Below are positions 45,162-54,890 of a stretch of DNA of 64,000 nt, in pieces (position 1 is the first letter of the stretch; each line of letters starts with the position of its first letter). The notes beneath the pieces are model-generated. The model worked only from the letters and a program-made list of their open reading frames with translations. It ran no database searches and had not been told where the DNA came from. The DNA is from Campylobacter lari (lineage in GTDB: Bacteria > Campylobacterota > Campylobacteria > Campylobacterales > Campylobacteraceae): assembly GCF_001017575.1 (NCBI RefSeq), contig NZ_CP011372.1, positions 310,001 through 374,000 of the forward strand. The letters are read 5' to 3'. A program made the position numbers and the translations under genes.

Positions 45162-45806
45162 TTGTTAAAAAAGACAATTTTATTTGACTTAGATGGCACT
45201 TTGATAGACTCTACAAGTGCCATTTTGGATGGATTTGATGCTGCTTTTAAAGCTTTTGGCGAGCCTTTAAGAGATCATGAAGCCATTAAAGCTTTAATAG
45301 GCTTTCCTTTAGATGTAGCTTTTGAAAAACTTGGAGTGCCAAAAGAAAAAACAAGTGAGTATATTAATGCCTACAGAAGCGTATATCAAAAAATCTATAT
45401 AGAGCAAACTTCTTTGCTTTCTTTGGCAAAAGAAAGTGTATATGAGGCTAGTTTATTTGCTGATTTAGCCGTTGTAACGACTAAAAGTTCTAAATTTTCC
45501 AAACCTTTGCTTGATCATTTGGGTATAGGAGAGTATTTTAAAGTTATCATAGGTAGAGATGATGTAACTTACCCAAAACCAAACGCTGAACCCATTTTGT
45601 TAGCTTTAGAAAAATTATCTAAAAGCAAAGAAAATGCATTTATGATAGGAGATACTCATTTGGATATCCAAGCAGCTTGTAATGCGGGTATCAAACCCAT
45701 AGCAGTAAGTAGTGGTTATGAAAGCAAGGAAAGTTTAGCTAAATTTAAAATTCCACTTTTTGAAAATACTTATGAAGCTGTAAAACATATAAAAAATATC
45801 CGATAA
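45162..45806 (+). CDS. HAD-superfamily hydrolase (phosphoglycolate phosphatase-like)
   Basis: The 214-aa protein has HAD motif I ILFDLDGTLIDST, motif II VVTTKSSKF, the motif III lysine in YPKPNAEPILLAL and motif IV MIGDTHLDIQAACNAG. A helical cap follows motif I, the Gph/beta-phosphoglucomutase layout. It probably hydrolyses small phosphomonoesters; the substrate cannot be told from sequence. It uses a TTG start 3 bases after the cadF stop, and cadF's transcript probably includes it. C. jejuni Cj1477c is the counterpart as I recall. Confidence 0.88.
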   Translation: MLKKTILFDLDGTLIDSTSAILDGFDAAFKAFGEPLRDHEAIKALIGFPLDVAFEKLGVPKEKTSEYINAYRSVYQKIYIEQTSLLSLAKESVYEASLFADLAVVTTKSSKFSKPLLDHLGIGEYFKVIIGRDDVTYPKPNAEPILLALEKLSKSKENAFMIGDTHLDIQAACNAGIKPIAVSSGYESKESLAKFKIPLFENTYEAVKHIKNIR

Positions 45807-45923
45807 TTTCACATTCAAACCCTATACATATAAATAATAAAAAATTTTTATCATTGTTTAAGACAATTAAAGATAAAGTAGCTATTGATTTTAAGTAATT
45901 ATTTTAATTATAAGGATAATTAA

Positions 45924-48900
45924 ATGAGTAAAATAATGAAAACAATGGATGGTAACGAAGCAGCAGCTTATGCTGCCTATGCATTCACAGAGGTTGCTGG
46001 AATTTATCCTATTACCCCAAGCTCTCCTATGGCAGATTATACTGATATATGGGCTTCTCAAGGTAAAAAAAATCTTTTTGGAGTACCGGTTAAAGTTGTG
46101 GAAATGCAAAGTGAAGCAGGAGCGGCAGGGACAGTTCATGGTTCTTTACAAGCAGGTGCTTTAACTACTACTTATACAGCCTCTCAAGGGCTTTTATTAA
46201 AAATACCAAATATGTATAAAATCGCAGGTCAGCTTTTACCTGGGGTTATCCATGTGGCAGCTAGGGCTTTAGCTTCTCAAGCATTGTCTATTTTTGGAGA
46301 TCATCAAGATGTTTATGCTGCAAGACAAACAGGTTTTGCTATGCTTTGCTCACATTCTGTGCAAGAAAGTATGGATTTAGCAGGTGTTGCACATTTAGCA
46401 GCTATTAAAGGTAGAGTGCCTTTTATGCATTTTTTTGATGGTTTTAGAACGAGCCATGAAATTCAAAAAATCGAAGTAATGGATTATGCGCATTTTGATC
46501 GCTTATTAGATCGTGAGGCTTTGTTAGAATTTAGAAATTCCTGTCTAAATCCAGAAAATCCAAAAACAAGAGGTACGGCTCAAAATGATGATATTTATTT
46601 TCAAACAAGAGAGTTAGCAAATAAATACTATGAAGCTATTCCTGATATTGTTAATGAATATATGCAAGAAATTTCAAAAATTACAGGAAGAGAATACAAG
46701 CCTTTTGTATATTATGGGGATAAAAATGCAACACGCATTGTAGTAGCAATGGGTTCAGTGACTGAAGCTTTAAAAGAGGTTGTAGATCATCTAAACAACA
46801 AAGGCGAAAAAGTAGGGGTTTTAAAAGTTCATTTATATAGACCATTTAGTTTAAAATATTTATTTGATGTAATGCCTCAAAGTGTTGAAAAAATAGCTGT
46901 TTTAGATAGAACTAAAGAGCCAGGAAGTTTAGGCGAGCCACTTTATTTGGATTTAAAAAGTGCATATTATGGAAAAGAAAAAGCACCTTTAATCGTTGGT
47001 GGTAGATATGGACTTTCTTCAAAAGATGTAGATCCTGCTCAACTTTTAGCGGTTTTTGAAAACCTAAATCTAGCTAATCCAAAAGATGGTTTCACTATAG
47101 GAATTAATGATGATGTGACTTTTACTTCATTACCTGTGGGAGAAAAAATTTCTTTAGGTGATGAGAGTACTATAGAGTGTTTATTCTATGGGCTTGGTGC
47201 TGATGGTACTGTAGGTGCAAACAAAAACTCTATTAAAATTATAGGGGATAAAACAGACTTTTATGCGCAAGCTTATTTTGCTTATGATTCTAAAAAATCA
47301 GGTGGTTACACTAGAAGTCACTTGAGATTTTCTAAAAAGCCTATTACTTCAACTTATTTAGTTTCTACTCCGCATTTTGTAGCGTGTTCAGTGGCTGCTT
47401 ATTTAGAAATTTATGATGTTTTAGCGGGTATTAGAAAAGGTGGAACTTTCCTTTTAAATAGTATTTGGAGTGCAGAAGAAACTATTAAAAAAATTCCTAA
47501 CGCAGTTAAGAGAGTTTTAGCGCAAAAAGAAATTAATTTTTATATCATTAATGCTACAAAACTTGCTAGGGAAATAGGACTAGGTAGTAGAACAAATACA
47601 ATCATGCAATCAGCATTTTTCAAACTTGCTAATATCATTCCTTTTGAAGATGCACAAAAATATATGAAAGAATTAGCTTATAAATCATATAGCAAAAAAG
47701 GTGATGCTATAGTTGAGATGAATTATAAAGCTATTGATGTAGGTGCAGATGGACTTGTAAAAGTTGATATTGATCCTTCTTGGGCAAATTTAGCTGATGA
47801 AGCAAAAGAAGAAACTATAGCTTATAAAGGCACCGAGTTTGTTGAAAAAATCGCAAAACCTATGAATGCAGCTAAGGGTGATGATTTACCAGTTTCAGCA
47901 TTTTTGGGCTATGAAGATGGTAGTTTTGAGCATGGTACTACTGAGTATGAAAAAAGAGGCGTCGGTGTTATGGTGCCAAGATGGATAGAAACTAATTGTA
48001 TTCAGTGTAACCAATGTGCCTCAGTATGTCCACATGCAGTTATTAGACCATTTTTAATAGATGAAAAAGAATTAGAAAATGCTCCAGCAGGCGTGAAAGA
48101 ACATAGCTTAAACGCAAAAGGCGTAAAAGATCAAAAATTGAATTTCAAAATTCAAGTTTCACCGCTTGATTGTACAGGTTGTGAGCTTTGTGTGCATGAG
48201 TGTCCTACTAAAGAAAAATCTTTAGTAATGGTACCACTAGGTGAAGAGCTTGATCATGGTGAGCAAGAAAATGCAGACTATTTATTCAAAAAAGTAAGTT
48301 ATAAAGATAATATCTTAAATAGAGAAAATGCAAAAGGTATTCAATTTGCTCAACCTTTATTTGAATTCCATGGTGCGTGTCCAGGTTGTGGGGAAACTCC
48401 TTATATCACTTTAATCACTAGATTATTTGGTGAAAGAATGATTATTGCTAATGCAACAGGTTGTAGTTCTATTTATGGTGGTTCAGCTCCTTCAACTCCA
48501 TATAGAAAAAGTAATAAAAATGGTCATGGACCTGCTTGGGGTAATTCTTTATTTGAAGATAATGCTGAATTTGGTCTTGGTATGAAAATAGCAACTGAAA
48601 CAACAAGACATAAAATAGAGCAAATTATGAATGAAAGTATGCAAGAAGTTCCTAATGCACTTTCTGCATTATATAAAGAATGGATTGCAAATAAAGAAGA
48701 TTCTAAAGCTTCTTTAGAATTAAGAGATAAGTTAGTACCATTGCTAGAAGAAAATAAACAGATTAAAACTGTAAATGATATTTTAGAGCTTAAAAGCTAT
48801 TTAAGTAAAAAATCACATTGGATTTTTGGTGGTGATGGTTGGGCTTATGATATAGGTTATGGTGGGCTTGATCATGTTTTAGCAAGTGGTGAAAATGTAA

Positions 48901-49478
48901 ATATTTTAGTTCTTGATACTGAAGTTTATTCAAATACCGGAGGTCAAAGCTCTAAATCTTCAAGAACAGGCTCAGTAGCCCAGTTTGCTGCAGCAGGTAA
49001 GCCAGTACAGAAAAAAGATCTAGGCCAAATTGCTATGACTTATGGCTATATTTTTGTAGCTCAGGTAAATTCTAATGCAAACTATGCACAGCTACTAAAA
49101 GCTGTAATGGCGGCAGAAGCTTATGATGGACCTTCTTTGATTATTGCTTATTCTCCTTGTATAGCTCATGGTATTAAAGGTGGGCTTGGAAATTCAGGAA
49201 ATCAAGCAGAACTTGCTACAAAATGTGGATATTGGCCAACTTACATTTATGATCCACGTTTGGAAGCTGAAGGTAAAAACCCTTTAACAATTTCTTCTAA
49301 AGAGCCTGATTGGGATTTATATGAAAGCTTTTTAATGAATGAAGTACGTTATAGCTCACTTAAAAAATCAAATCCTGAGCAAGCAAAAGAATTGTTTGAA
49401 AAAAATAAAGCAGAAGCACAGCGCCGTTATAGACAACTTAAACGTCTAGCAAGTGCTGATTTTAGTAATGAAAATTAA
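45924..49478 (+). CDS. nifJ: Pyruvate:ferredoxin (flavodoxin) oxidoreductase
   Basis: This 1184-aa single-chain enzyme oxidises pyruvate to acetyl-CoA and reduces flavodoxin/ferredoxin. Domain order is as in the homodimeric enzyme. The alpha part is MDGNEAAAYAAYAFTEVAGI with YPITPSSPMADY (residues 1-400). The gamma part follows (~410-630, YGLGADGTVGANKNSIKIIG). Two [4Fe-4S] ferredoxin motifs CIQCNQCASVCP and CTGCELCVHECP lie at ~690-760. The TPP-binding beta part has FHGACPGCGETPYITL and ATGCSSIYGGSAPS, with GGDGWAYDIGYGGLDH for Mg-TPP. It is central to Campylobacter carbon metabolism. It ends 3 bases before ctsR. Confidence 0.97.
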   Translation: MSKIMKTMDGNEAAAYAAYAFTEVAGIYPITPSSPMADYTDIWASQGKKNLFGVPVKVVEMQSEAGAAGTVHGSLQAGALTTTYTASQGLLLKIPNMYKIAGQLLPGVIHVAARALASQALSIFGDHQDVYAARQTGFAMLCSHSVQESMDLAGVAHLAAIKGRVPFMHFFDGFRTSHEIQKIEVMDYAHFDRLLDREALLEFRNSCLNPENPKTRGTAQNDDIYFQTRELANKYYEAIPDIVNEYMQEISKITGREYKPFVYYGDKNATRIVVAMGSVTEALKEVVDHLNNKGEKVGVLKVHLYRPFSLKYLFDVMPQSVEKIAVLDRTKEPGSLGEPLYLDLKSAYYGKEKAPLIVGGRYGLSSKDVDPAQLLAVFENLNLANPKDGFTIGINDDVTFTSLPVGEKISLGDESTIECLFYGLGADGTVGANKNSIKIIGDKTDFYAQAYFAYDSKKSGGYTRSHLRFSKKPITSTYLVSTPHFVACSVAAYLEIYDVLAGIRKGGTFLLNSIWSAEETIKKIPNAVKRVLAQKEINFYIINATKLAREIGLGSRTNTIMQSAFFKLANIIPFEDAQKYMKELAYKSYSKKGDAIVEMNYKAIDVGADGLVKVDIDPSWANLADEAKEETIAYKGTEFVEKIAKPMNAAKGDDLPVSAFLGYEDGSFEHGTTEYEKRGVGVMVPRWIETNCIQCNQCASVCPHAVIRPFLIDEKELENAPAGVKEHSLNAKGVKDQKLNFKIQVSPLDCTGCELCVHECPTKEKSLVMVPLGEELDHGEQENADYLFKKVSYKDNILNRENAKGIQFAQPLFEFHGACPGCGETPYITLITRLFGERMIIANATGCSSIYGGSAPSTPYRKSNKNGHGPAWGNSLFEDNAEFGLGMKIATETTRHKIEQIMNESMQEVPNALSALYKEWIANKEDSKASLELRDKLVPLLEENKQIKTVNDILELKSYLSKKSHWIFGGDGWAYDIGYGGLDHVLASGENVNILVLDTEVYSNTGGQSSKSSRTGSVAQFAAAGKPVQKKDLGQIAMTYGYIFVAQVNSNANYAQLLKAVMAAEAYDGPSLIIAYSPCIAHGIKGGLGNSGNQAELATKCGYWPTYIYDPRLEAEGKNPLTISSKEPDWDLYESFLMNEVRYSSLKKSNPEQAKELFEKNKAEAQRRYRQLKRLASADFSNEN

Positions 49479-49481
49479 AAT

Positions 49482-49805
49482 TTGCTTCGATTTTTACTTG
49501 TGAGTTTATGGGTACTTGGTGCTTTTGGTGCTAAGTACCCATTTTTGAATCAAAGTTGTAATGATGTTGATTTTTCTTTGATTCAAGATCCTTTTTTTCA
49601 AAAAACTACAAATATAAAATCTGATTTTTCCTTACAAGCTATCGTTTCTAATAAAGTTAAGATTGATGATAAATGGTATGCTTTGAATGATGATATTGAA
49701 GGTTTTAAGATTGTCGAGATTAAAAATTCTCAAGTTATATTGATAAAGGAAGAAAAAATCATGGTTTTAAAATTGTATGAAAAAAATAATATTTTTATTT
49801 ATTAG
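49482..49805 (+). CDS. ctsR: Transformation system protein CtsR-like
   Basis: The 107-aa protein uses a TTG start just after nifJ. It has an N-terminal signal or anchor (MLRFLLVSLWVLGAFG) and a small beta-rich domain (IVSNKVKIDDKWYALNDDIE, VEIKNSQVILIKEEKIMVLK) like the periplasmic pilot/inner proteins of type II secretion. Position between nifJ and the secretin gene ctsD matches C. jejuni ctsR (Cj1475c) as I recall. It would help assemble the DNA-uptake machinery. It overlaps the ctsD start by 29 bases. Confidence 0.72.
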   Translation: MLRFLLVSLWVLGAFGAKYPFLNQSCNDVDFSLIQDPFFQKTTNIKSDFSLQAIVSNKVKIDDKWYALNDDIEGFKIVEIKNSQVILIKEEKIMVLKLYEKNNIFIY

Positions 49806-51167
49806 TATTTTAACTTTTACAAATGTTTTTGCCTCACAGTGTCATCAGCGCTTTTTTGATATAAGTGTAGAAAATAAAACTTCTTTGATCGAAATTTTAA
49901 ATGAACTTGGTAGAGAATGTGGTTTTAGTATTATAATAAAAGATTCATTAGCTAGAGAAAAGTTAAATTATACTCAAAATTATCTACACATAAGAAAAAT
50001 GTCTTTAAGAGAAATTTTTAAACTTTTATTGATGGAGAATAATCTTGCTTATGAGTATGAAAAAATATTTTAAAAATTTATGGAAGACAAGTTAAAACTT
50101 TTAAAGTGCACTATATAAGCTCTATTAGAGAAGGGCAAAGTATCACCAAAGCTTCAGTAGATTCAAGACCTAAACAAGGTGATTATGATAGTACTAAAGA
50201 AGCAGATAATCTAGTCATTAGCACGGATAAATTTGATTTTTGGGAAAAAATTTCAGAAGAAATACAAGCTTTATTAGATGAAAATACAACTAAGCCTATT
50301 ATTAATACTAATGCAGGGATTATCACTTTAAATGCTACTTTATATGAGCTTACAAGAGTTGAAAAATATTTAAAAGATTTAAATAAAAGACTTAAAAAGC
50401 AAGTTTTAATTGATGTAAGTATAGTTGCCGTACATTTAAATAAAAGTCATTCAAGTGGGATTAACTGGCAAGAGCTTGCTTTTAAACTTAATGGAGATGA
50501 TAATGATTTTATAATCAATAAAGGCGGTGTTAGAAATATCAATCTTAAAGCCAATGTTGAAACTAAAGCTATTTTAAATTTATTACAAGAAAATGGCAAA
50601 ACTACTGTGCTTTCTAACCCAAAACTTATGGCGCTTAATAATCAACAAGCTATTATTTCCATAGGTGATACGATTAATTATCAAGTAAAAGAAAGCTCTA
50701 AGGGTACTGAAAATGGTACGACCATTAGTGAGACTTATAATAATTATTCTATTTTTGTAGGAATTTTACTAAATATTTTGCCTGAAATTTCAGATGATCA
50801 CAAAATCATGCTTAGAATTAATCCTAGTTTGAGTGATTTTAAATATAGTGTTGATAACCATAGACAAAATAAACCAAGAAATATAGCACCTGATACCATA
50901 CAAAAAAAGCTTTCTACTGTAGTTGAAGTTGATGATGGGCAAACTTTAATTTTGGGTGGATTGATTAGTAAAAATACGATTAGTAATCATAATGAAGTCA
51001 GTGCCTTATCTAAAATACCACTTTTTGGAGCTTTATTTCAAGGAAAGCAAAATTTAGAAGATATTAGCGAAATAGTTTTTATCATCAAGCCAAGTTTAAT
51101 AAGAGCTGATAAAAAAGTATTAAGCTTAAAAGAATTAGGTTTTGAACATGAAGATGATATGTTTTAA
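49777..51167 (+). pseudogene. ctsD: ctsD secretin of the DNA-uptake system, frameshifted at an A6 tract
   Basis: The gene begins with ATG 49777 and a signal peptide (MKKIIFLFISILTFTNVFAS), then an STN-like domain. Frame 1 stops at TAA 50071-50073 after ...LAYEYEKIF. Frame 3 continues ILKIYGRQVKTFKVHYISSI through the secretin core (VLIDVSIVAVHLNKSHSSGI, VLSNPKLMALNNQQAIISIG, TVVEVDDGQTLILGGLISKN) to 51167. One additional A in the AAAAAA run at 50060-50065 would join both as EYEKNILKIYGRQ, giving 463 aa. So the outer-membrane channel gene is disrupted by a one-base deletion in a homopolymer. It could be a phase switch, a fixed mutation, transcriptional slippage or a sequencing error. The second half has its own GTG at 50106 but lacks a signal peptide. 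Confidence 0.85.
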
Positions 51168-51477
51168 TTTTTTAATTTGTTTGTCTTTTTTAAATGCAAT
51201 GAATATTCAAAATGAAAGTTTTGAGCAAAATGTATTTTATGAAAAATTTATTAATCATCCAAGTTATGAAAATGCTCTAAATTTAGCTAAATATTTTTAT
51301 CAAATAAAAGATTATCAAAAAGCTATCTTTTGGGCTATTGAGGCAAATGAATTTGAGTTGTTAGAAAAAGAGGCGTGGCTAGTTTTTATCAATGCTAAAT
51401 TAAAACTTGGAAAGCATGAAGATGCTTTAAAAGCTAAAGAAGAGTATGAAAAACTTTTAGGAAATTATTTTGAATGA
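51142..51477 (+). CDS. Small exported TPR-like protein of the cts operon
   Basis: The 111-aa protein begins with a short signal-like region (ICFNFLICLSFLNAM) followed by helical hairpins resembling tetratricopeptide repeats (SYENALNLAKYFYQIKDYQK, AIFWAIEANEFELLEKEAWL, LKLGKHEDALKAKEEYEKLL). It overlaps ctsD at the front and ctsE at the back (8 bases), so it is part of the transformation operon. From memory this may be the Cj1472c position; the NTPase gene ctsP, which I expect beside ctsD in C. jejuni, is not present here. Function unknown; a periplasmic assembly role is plausible. Confidence 0.68.
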   Translation: MNMKMICFNFLICLSFLNAMNIQNESFEQNVFYEKFINHPSYENALNLAKYFYQIKDYQKAIFWAIEANEFELLEKEAWLVFINAKLKLGKHEDALKAKEEYEKLLGNYFE

Positions 51478-52984
51478 TATAAAAGCAATAAAAACTTTAA
51501 ATGAACTTTCTTTGCAAGAATTGGCTTTAGAGTATAAATTAGAAATTTTAGACTTAAATCAAACTCTCAAAATAGAAAAGTATCTTCATGTTTTGCCTTT
51601 TTCTTTAATAGAACAATATAATATTTTTTGTTTTTATGAAGATGATGAAAATATTCATATAGCTTCTTTAAAGCCTTTAGATGAGAGTATTTTAGAAAAA
51701 ATACAAAATTTATACCGCTTAAAGGTTGTTAAAATTTTTCTTTGTGATCTTACACAATTTAAATTTTTGCTAGAAAGGATTAAATTTTTAATTTGCTTTC
51801 AAAACTACCTTGATAAATTAGAACTTAATTTAAAAAGTGATGAAAATAAAGATGAGTTTTTATTAGAGCAGTTTTTGAATTTAATTTTAACTTATGCTTG
51901 TTTTTTAAGAGCAAGTGATATTCATTTGGAGCCTTTGGAAAATGAAGTTTTGATAAGATTTAGAATAGATGGAGAATTAAAATATATCCATAGTTTTGAT
52001 GTGAGTTCTTATCAGGCTTTATTAATGCATGTAAAAATCATTGCTTTGCTTAATGTAGCAGAGCAAAGACAAGCCCAAGATGGGAGTTTTTCTAAGGTTA
52101 TTTTAGAACAAAAATATGATTTTAGAATTTCAATTATGCCTTTGTTATTTGGACAAAGTATAGTGTTTAGAATTTTAAAACAAGATGAGTATGTTTTAAA
52201 ACTTGATAGACTTTTTATTAAAGAAGAAAATTTAACCTCGTTAAAAAAATGTATGAATGCTCCCTATGGTTTGATTTTATTTTGTGGGCCAACAGGGAGT
52301 GGTAAAAGTACTTTCATGCATGCTATTTTAAATGAGTTTGACCAAAATAAAAAAATCATTACTCTAGAAGATCCCATAGAATACAAGCTTAAACATGCTC
52401 AGCAAATTTTGTTAAATTCTAAAACCGGCTTTGATTTTCACAAAGCTTTAAGAGCAGTTTTAAGGCAAGATCCTGATGTGATTATGGTGGGTGAAATTAG
52501 AGATGAGGAGAGTTTGGATATAGTTTTAAAAGCTTCCCTAAGTGGACATTTGGTTTTGAGTACCTTGCATACTAATGGTGCTATAGAAGCTATTTTTAGA
52601 ATGAAGCACATGGGTGCAAAAGAATATTTAATAGCTTATGCACTTAATTTGATCATAGCCCAACGCTTGGTAAGAAAACTATGTGAATGTAAAGAAGCTA
52701 GCGATGAAAAATTTCATTTTCAAAATCAAGTTTTTGAAGGAAAATTTTATAAAGCAAATGGTTGTGCTAAGTGTATGTATAGTGGATATAAAGGGCGCTT
52801 AATGGTGGCTGAATTTTTGTTTTTAGATCATAATTTAAAAAGTATGATAGAAAATAATGCAAATTATGAAAATATTTTAACTTATGCTTTAAAAAAAGGT
52901 TTTTTAACTTTAGGTAGAGATGCTTTGGAAAAAATTAAGCTTGGTTTGACAAGTGTAGATGAGCTAAGAAAGATTGGTTTTTGA
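51470..52984 (+). CDS. ctsE: Type II secretion/transformation ATPase CtsE (GspE family)
   Basis: The 504-aa ATPase powers assembly of the DNA-uptake pseudopilus. Motifs appear in order: the N-terminal GspE-like domain (residues ~1-110), Walker A FCGPTGSGKSTFMHA (~270), Asp box ITLEDPIEYKLKHAQQI, Walker B VLRQDPDVIMVGEIRDEES, His box LKASLSGHLVLSTLHTNGAI, and a cysteine zinc element RKLCECKEASDEKF with GCAKCMYSGYKGR near the C-terminus. It uses TTG 51470 and overlaps both neighbours. Mutants of C. jejuni ctsE fail to transform. Confidence 0.93.
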   Translation: MNDIKAIKTLNELSLQELALEYKLEILDLNQTLKIEKYLHVLPFSLIEQYNIFCFYEDDENIHIASLKPLDESILEKIQNLYRLKVVKIFLCDLTQFKFLLERIKFLICFQNYLDKLELNLKSDENKDEFLLEQFLNLILTYACFLRASDIHLEPLENEVLIRFRIDGELKYIHSFDVSSYQALLMHVKIIALLNVAEQRQAQDGSFSKVILEQKYDFRISIMPLLFGQSIVFRILKQDEYVLKLDRLFIKEENLTSLKKCMNAPYGLILFCGPTGSGKSTFMHAILNEFDQNKKIITLEDPIEYKLKHAQQILLNSKTGFDFHKALRAVLRQDPDVIMVGEIRDEESLDIVLKASLSGHLVLSTLHTNGAIEAIFRMKHMGAKEYLIAYALNLIIAQRLVRKLCECKEASDEKFHFQNQVFEGKFYKANGCAKCMYSGYKGRLMVAEFLFLDHNLKSMIENNANYENILTYALKKGFLTLGRDALEKIKLGLTSVDELRKIGF

Positions 52985-54141
52985 AAAAATTTATTATTTT
53001 TTATGCTTTAAACAAAGAGCAAAAGCAATGTATAATTAAAGCTAAAAATCTATATGAAGCTAGAAATCTTGCACAAAAATCATTTGAAAATATTATTAGT
53101 GTTGAAGAACACCTTGGAGTAACAAAACATAAAATCAAAGAAGAAGAGCTTATTTTTATCCTTAAAGATTTAAATATGGTTTTAAAAGCAGGATTAAGCT
53201 TGCAAGAGGCTATTTTAGAGTTTGCAAGATCAAATCATGATGTATATGTAGCTAAAATATTTAGTGTGATTTATAATAAACTCAAAAATGGAAGCTCTTA
53301 TAATGAAGCTTTTAGAGGTATTTTAAATTCTAGAGAATGTGCTGTTTTAAAAATTTGTGATGGTAAGGAGGATTTATATAAGGCTTTTGAGATTATCATT
53401 AATCTAAAAGAGAAAAACCTTCATAGTTTTAAGCAGTTTAAAAAGGCTATAACTTATCCACTTTTCGTTTTTACATGTATTATTTTAGCTTTTTTTGTAC
53501 TGATGATTTTGGTTTTACCTGAATTTAAGACTTTATTTTTGCAACTTGAATTAGATTTACCAAAAATCACTCAAATTCTTTTTATTGTAGGAGATTTTTT
53601 TAAACATTTTTATGTATTTATTTTATTAGGTATTGGATTTTTTATAATGCTTGCTTATTCTTTTAGAAAGTCTTTATTTTTTCATGAAATTCTTTTTTAC
53701 ACTCCCATTTTTGGAAAAATAATATTTTTTCAAGATAAATTTTGTTTTTTCTTAATTTTTTCATATTTATTAAAAGCAGGTGTGGATATAAAAAGAGCTT
53801 TTGAATATGCGTGTGAAGGTATAGAAAATCAATTTTTTAAAAATAAAATGTTTGTTGCAAAAACTTTATTTGAATCAGGACTTGATTTAGCTCAAGCTTT
53901 TTCTAAGACAAAGCTTTTTGATTCTTTTGTGATAAGAATGTTAAATTTAGCTTTAAAAAGTTCTAAACTAGATGAAAGTACTTACGAGCTTGCTTTATTT
54001 TATGAATATAAAAAAGAAAATTATACTCAAAGACTTTTGGCTATTTTAGAACCTTTGATGACAATTTTTATGGCGAGTTTGATTTTAGTATTAGCTTTAG
54101 GTGTATTTTTGCCTATGTGGCAAATTAGTCAAGGAATTTAA
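52981..54141 (+). CDS. ctsF: Type II secretion/transformation inner-membrane protein CtsF (GspF family)
   Basis: The 386-aa protein has two GspF cytoplasmic helical domains and three membrane helices. ILKDLNMVLKAGLSLQEAIL begins the first domain, VFTCIILAFFVLMILVLPEF is the first helix, IFSYLLKAGVDIKRAFEYAC begins the second domain, and LEPLMTIFMASLILVLALGV is the last helix, with the family's 'P...' block. It is the platform for pseudopilus assembly. The TTG start overlaps the ctsE stop by 4 bases. Its stop overlaps the convergent TauE gene by 4 bases. Confidence 0.92.
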   Translation: MKKFIIFYALNKEQKQCIIKAKNLYEARNLAQKSFENIISVEEHLGVTKHKIKEEELIFILKDLNMVLKAGLSLQEAILEFARSNHDVYVAKIFSVIYNKLKNGSSYNEAFRGILNSRECAVLKICDGKEDLYKAFEIIINLKEKNLHSFKQFKKAITYPLFVFTCIILAFFVLMILVLPEFKTLFLQLELDLPKITQILFIVGDFFKHFYVFILLGIGFFIMLAYSFRKSLFFHEILFYTPIFGKIIFFQDKFCFFLIFSYLLKAGVDIKRAFEYACEGIENQFFKNKMFVAKTLFESGLDLAQAFSKTKLFDSFVIRMLNLALKSSKLDESTYELALFYEYKKENYTQRLLAILEPLMTIFMASLILVLALGVFLPMWQISQGI

Positions 54142-54890
54142 GCAAGATAATCATAAGCAACCTTAGCTATGGTTAAAGCAACCATGGTTAAAAAGAGTTT
54201 TTTGATAAAAGTTCCTTGTGTTTTTAAAACTAGTTTTGAACCTACAAAGGCGCCTAGAATTTGGCCTATACCCATTAAAATGCCAACTTTCCAAAGCACC
54301 TCATAAGAGTATAAAAATACCCCTAAAGCTACTACATTGCTAGTAAAATTTAAGATTTTAGTATTAATGCTTGCGTTTTTCATGCTAAAACCAAGAAATA
54401 TCACACAAGCAAAAATCCAAAAAGACCCAGTTCCAGGCCCTAAAAAGCCATCATAAAAGCCAAGTAATAAACCAAAAGTGATTTGAAAACTTGTGGTGCT
54501 CATTTTAGCTTTGTTATGTACATGACCTAAATCAGGTTTGAAAATAGTATATAAAAAGATCAAAATAAGGCAAACTAATACAATGATTTTAACAGCATTT
54601 TGGTCTATTAATAAAACCGCATAAGTTCCAATGGCTGCACCAATAGCAGTAAATAAAATTCCTAAAGCTATTTTCTCTATATGCATAGATTTTCTATAAG
54701 CTAAAACTGCGGTGAGTGAGCCAAAGGTGCTTTGAAGCTTATTAGTGGCTAGAGCTAAATGAGGAGGAATACCACAAGCAAATAAAGCAGGTATGGTAAT
54801 AAGTCCACCACCACCTACAATTGCATCAACACAGCCTGCAAAAGCAGCAACAAAAAATAAAATCACATAATAAGTTAATTCAAGCCCCAT
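54138..54890 (-). CDS. TauE/SafE-family membrane permease
   Basis: The 250-aa protein has about eight hydrophobic helices in two repeats. Signature sequences are AGCVDAIVGGGGLITIPALF near the N-terminus and LLGFYDGFLGPGTGSFWIFA in the second half, the TauE/SafE pattern (sulfite, sulfonate or organic-acid export). The exact substrate is unknown. It converges on ctsF with a 4-base overlap, and its 5' end overlaps the TIGR02757 gene by 16 bases. C. jejuni Cj1468 is the counterpart as I recall. Confidence 0.9.
   Translation of the reverse strand: MGLELTYYVILFFVAAFAGCVDAIVGGGGLITIPALFACGIPPHLALATNKLQSTFGSLTAVLAYRKSMHIEKIALGILFTAIGAAIGTYAVLLIDQNAVKIIVLVCLILIFLYTIFKPDLGHVHNKAKMSTTSFQITFGLLLGFYDGFLGPGTGSFWIFACVIFLGFSMKNASINTKILNFTSNVVALGVFLYSYEVLWKVGILMGIGQILGAFVGSKLVLKTQGTFIKKLFLTMVALTIAKVAYDYLA

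Noticed and set aside
50071-50073. ctsD stop read as a third recoded (Sec) codon
   Set aside because: The stop is TAA, and the continuation is in a different frame, so it is a frameshift and not recoding.
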